From the NCBI GenBank assembly GCA_030608465.1, contig JAUWEC010000003.1:1-46941 (forward strand): a stretch of DNA of 46,941 nt, read 5' to 3'. Below the pieces are notes generated by a model that saw only the letters and a list, made by a program, of their open reading frames with translations, made no database searches and was not told the DNA's origin. Shown here piece after piece: positions 44,814-46,941 of the stretch. Each line of letters begins with the position of its first letter. Positions within the stretch are counted from its first letter, which is position 1. The DNA comes from Chloroflexota bacterium (lineage in GTDB: Bacteria; Chloroflexota; Anaerolineae; Anaerolineales; UBA11858). A program made the translations under genes and the position numbers.

Positions 44814-46941
44814 CTACTCAACAACCTTTAATCCCAAGGTCACTTCCTCACCTTCGAAACTTGAGGTTCCGCTGTACATGTCTTTTTCCGGGTCGCCTTC
44901 ACTCATTTCTACCGTGAGAGTCTCTTCCATGATGTAGTCTCGATGGGTTTCAATAGCGTTTTGGAGGGTTGGCGAAGCCTGGTAAACCAGGGAAATCCGG
45001 TCGGATATATTAAATTCTGCTTGTTTTCGGAAGTCCTGGATGCGGCGAATGATTTCCCGCGCAAGTCCTTCATCCCGCAGTTCCGCAGTGATCTCGGTTT
45101 CAATGGCAATGGTAAGCAGTTTGCTGTCCACTGTGGATAAGCCTTCTGCTGCTTCACTGCGGAGGAGGACTTCTTCTGCGGTGAGCTGGATTTGTTTCCC
45201 CTCCAGTTCTAGGGGTATATTTTTGCCTTCATTCACCAGGGTGACAATTTCCTCCGGATCCTTTTCAGACAAAGCGGCTTGAACTTTTGGGAAGTCCGTC
45301 CCGTACTTTGGTCCCAGGGCACGATTGTTTGGAAGCACCTTATAGACCAGGAGGGATTTTGCATCCTGGACAAATACCAGGTCCTTAACATTTAGCTCGT
45401 CTTTGACGATTTCAATCAGCTCTTTATCAAGTTCTGCTCGACCTTCTTTGACGTGAACCAGTACTTGAGCGAGAGGTTGACGGACTTTGATCCCAACATT
45501 GCTGCGGGCGCTTAGTCCCTGGCTGGCGGTTTCCCGGGCTAATTTCATCTGATCGATTAATTTTTGATCGATGGCATTCTGATCTACATCAGGCCAGAGG
45601 GTGTGGTGGATACTCTGGTGGGCATCCGGGTATAATGACCTGACAAGGTTCTGGTAGATTTGTTCGGTGAGGAAAGGAATCACCGGGGCCAAGGAGCGGC
45701 TCATCTTTACCAGGACGTGCCAGAGCGTTTCGTAGGCGGTGTTTTTATCCTGGTCAGTCTCTGTTTTCCAATATCGCCTCCGGGAGCGGCGGACATACCA
45801 GTTACTCAGATCATCCAGGAGGGACTCGAATTCCAGGGTAGCGTTATATGCGTTTGAGTTTTCCAGATCCGATGTGACCTGTTCTACGGTCTGGTTTAAC
45901 CGGGCCAGGATCCAGCGGTCCAGCGGATTTTGACTTTCTGGTGTAGGTCCTTCGGGATAATCCTGGTCAAATTTCTTTGATTCAGGGGACCAACCGTCGA
46001 TTTCGGCATAGGTGGTAAAGAAGGAATAGACATTCCAGAAAGGAATGATGAACCGGCGGCGGGTTTCCTCCGCGCGGTGATAACCAAACAACAGGTTGTT
46101 TTCCGGTTTATGCGCGCTGTACAGCCAGCGCATAACATCCACGCCCATTTTATCCGCGGCTTCGTTGAACTCTATTGAATTTCCCGAGGATTTATGCATT
46201 TCCCGGCCATCTTCTGCATGCAAGCTGGCGTAGCTGAAATTCTCCAGGAAAGGAGGCGAGTTGTCCAGAACGGTCCCCATGGCAAGTAAACTGTAGAACC
46301 AATTGCGGAATTGTCCCGGAAATGATTCGCTGATCCAGTGAGCGGGATACCACTTTTCCCAGAATTTCGGATCAGTCCGGAAACTCAAAGTGGAAAATGG
46401 CACAATGCCCGCATCCAGCCAGGGATTGCCCACATCGGGAATACGGGTCATCTTTCCACCGCATTTATCGCAGGCCAACACTACCTCATCGATAAACGGG
46501 CGGTGAGGTGTATGCCCTTTGAGGGCGTCAAATCCCTCTATGGCTCTTTCTTCCAATTCCTCTTCATCACCAATCACATGGAAATGATCACAATCCTGAC
46601 ATACCCAGATCGGCAAGGCTAATCCCCAGTAGCGTTTTTTGGAAATCATCCAGTCGTGCATGTTTCGCAGCCAATCCAATTCACGGGCGTATCCAAAATC
46701 AGGGATCCAGCGGATTTGATCCACTACATCCATAATTTGATAGCGCAGGCTGGACTCCTTCTCTTCCGCGGTAATCTCTTCCCGGGGTTTCTGGTAGTTC
46801 TCACCCATGTTGATGAACCATTCATCCACCAGACGGAAAACGAGTTCGGTTTTACAGCGCCAACAGGTGGGATAGCGGTGCGTATAGGGTTCTACATGAT
46901 ATAGAATGTCTTTTTCTTCCAGGTTTTTAAAAATTTCATCC
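44814..46941 (-). CDS. ileS: isoleucyl-tRNA synthetase, C-terminal part (continues past window edge)
   Basis: MHDWMISKKRYWGLALPIWVCQDC, GNPWLDAGIVPFS, HAEDGREMHKSSGNSIEF, C-terminal anticodon domain; the frame is open to 46941 (DEIFKNLEEKDILYHVEPYTHRYPTCWRCKTELVFRLVDEW). Confidence 0.95.
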   Translation of the reverse strand, partial: DEIFKNLEEKDILYHVEPYTHRYPTCWRCKTELVFRLVDEWFINMGENYQKPREEITAEEKESSLRYQIMDVVDQIRWIPDFGYARELDWLRNMHDWMISKKRYWGLALPIWVCQDCDHFHVIGDEEELEERAIEGFDALKGHTPHRPFIDEVVLACDKCGGKMTRIPDVGNPWLDAGIVPFSTLSFRTDPKFWEKWYPAHWISESFPGQFRNWFYSLLAMGTVLDNSPPFLENFSYASLHAEDGREMHKSSGNSIEFNEAADKMGVDVMRWLYSAHKPENNLLFGYHRAEETRRRFIIPFWNVYSFFTTYAEIDGWSPESKKFDQDYPEGPTPESQNPLDRWILARLNQTVEQVTSDLENSNAYNATLEFESLLDDLSNWYVRRSRRRYWKTETDQDKNTAYETLWHVLVKMSRSLAPVIPFLTEQIYQNLVRSLYPDAHQSIHHTLWPDVDQNAIDQKLIDQMKLARETASQGLSARSNVGIKVRQPLAQVLVHVKEGRAELDKELIEIVKDELNVKDLVFVQDAKSLLVYKVLPNNRALGPKYGTDFPKVQAALSEKDPEEIVTLVNEGKNIPLELEGKQIQLTAEEVLLRSEAAEGLSTVDSKLLTIAIETEITAELRDEGLAREIIRRIQDFRKQAEFNISDRISLVYQASPTLQNAIETHRDYIMEETLTVEMSEGDPEKDMYSGTSSFEGEEVTLGLKVVE

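Overview
This looks like chromosomal DNA of a Chloroflexota (Anaerolineae-like) bacterium; the taxon is inferred from gene content and protein style and was not tested. Most of the window is ordinary core genes: acyl-CoA dehydrogenase (partial), glmS, gatC/gatA, a PfkB kinase, a HAD hydrolase, rsmG, recF, def, a phosphohexomutase, a class I fumarase alpha subunit, kynU, tyrS and ileS (partial). The accessory or lineage-specific parts are: (1) a solitary Abi_2/AbiF-type HEPN gene (2740/2755-3651), preceded by a compact putative ncRNA with a near-consensus promoter, a 7-8 bp closing stem, an inner hairpin, a possible pseudoknot and a U8 tract ending right at the ORF. This promoter > structured RNA > terminator > HEPN RNase layout resembles an RNA-antitoxin/toxin module of the AbiF type, and I rank it as the best hit. 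(2) A sulfur-trafficking cassette (SQR-like flavoprotein, DUF1641, single-Cys DsrC/TusE-like, DsrE-like) with a 29-bp inverted repeat upstream. (3) A yvl/Lia-like envelope module (PspC, two small SHOCT-like proteins, a DUF4097-like beta-repeat protein, DUF2089) in which four consecutive proteins share one short helical motif. (4) Three tandem LysM + M23 lipoproteins. (5) A tightly coupled operon of about 8 genes around a MutL-type actin/Hsp70-fold ATPase, with membrane proteins, a zinc-ribbon acidic-repeat protein carrying a near-perfect 156-bp tandem duplication, and an LPDTG-ending protein. (6) A structured leader between ileS and tyrS that is not an obvious T-box. All calls come from reading the sequence and supplied translations; no database search was run.
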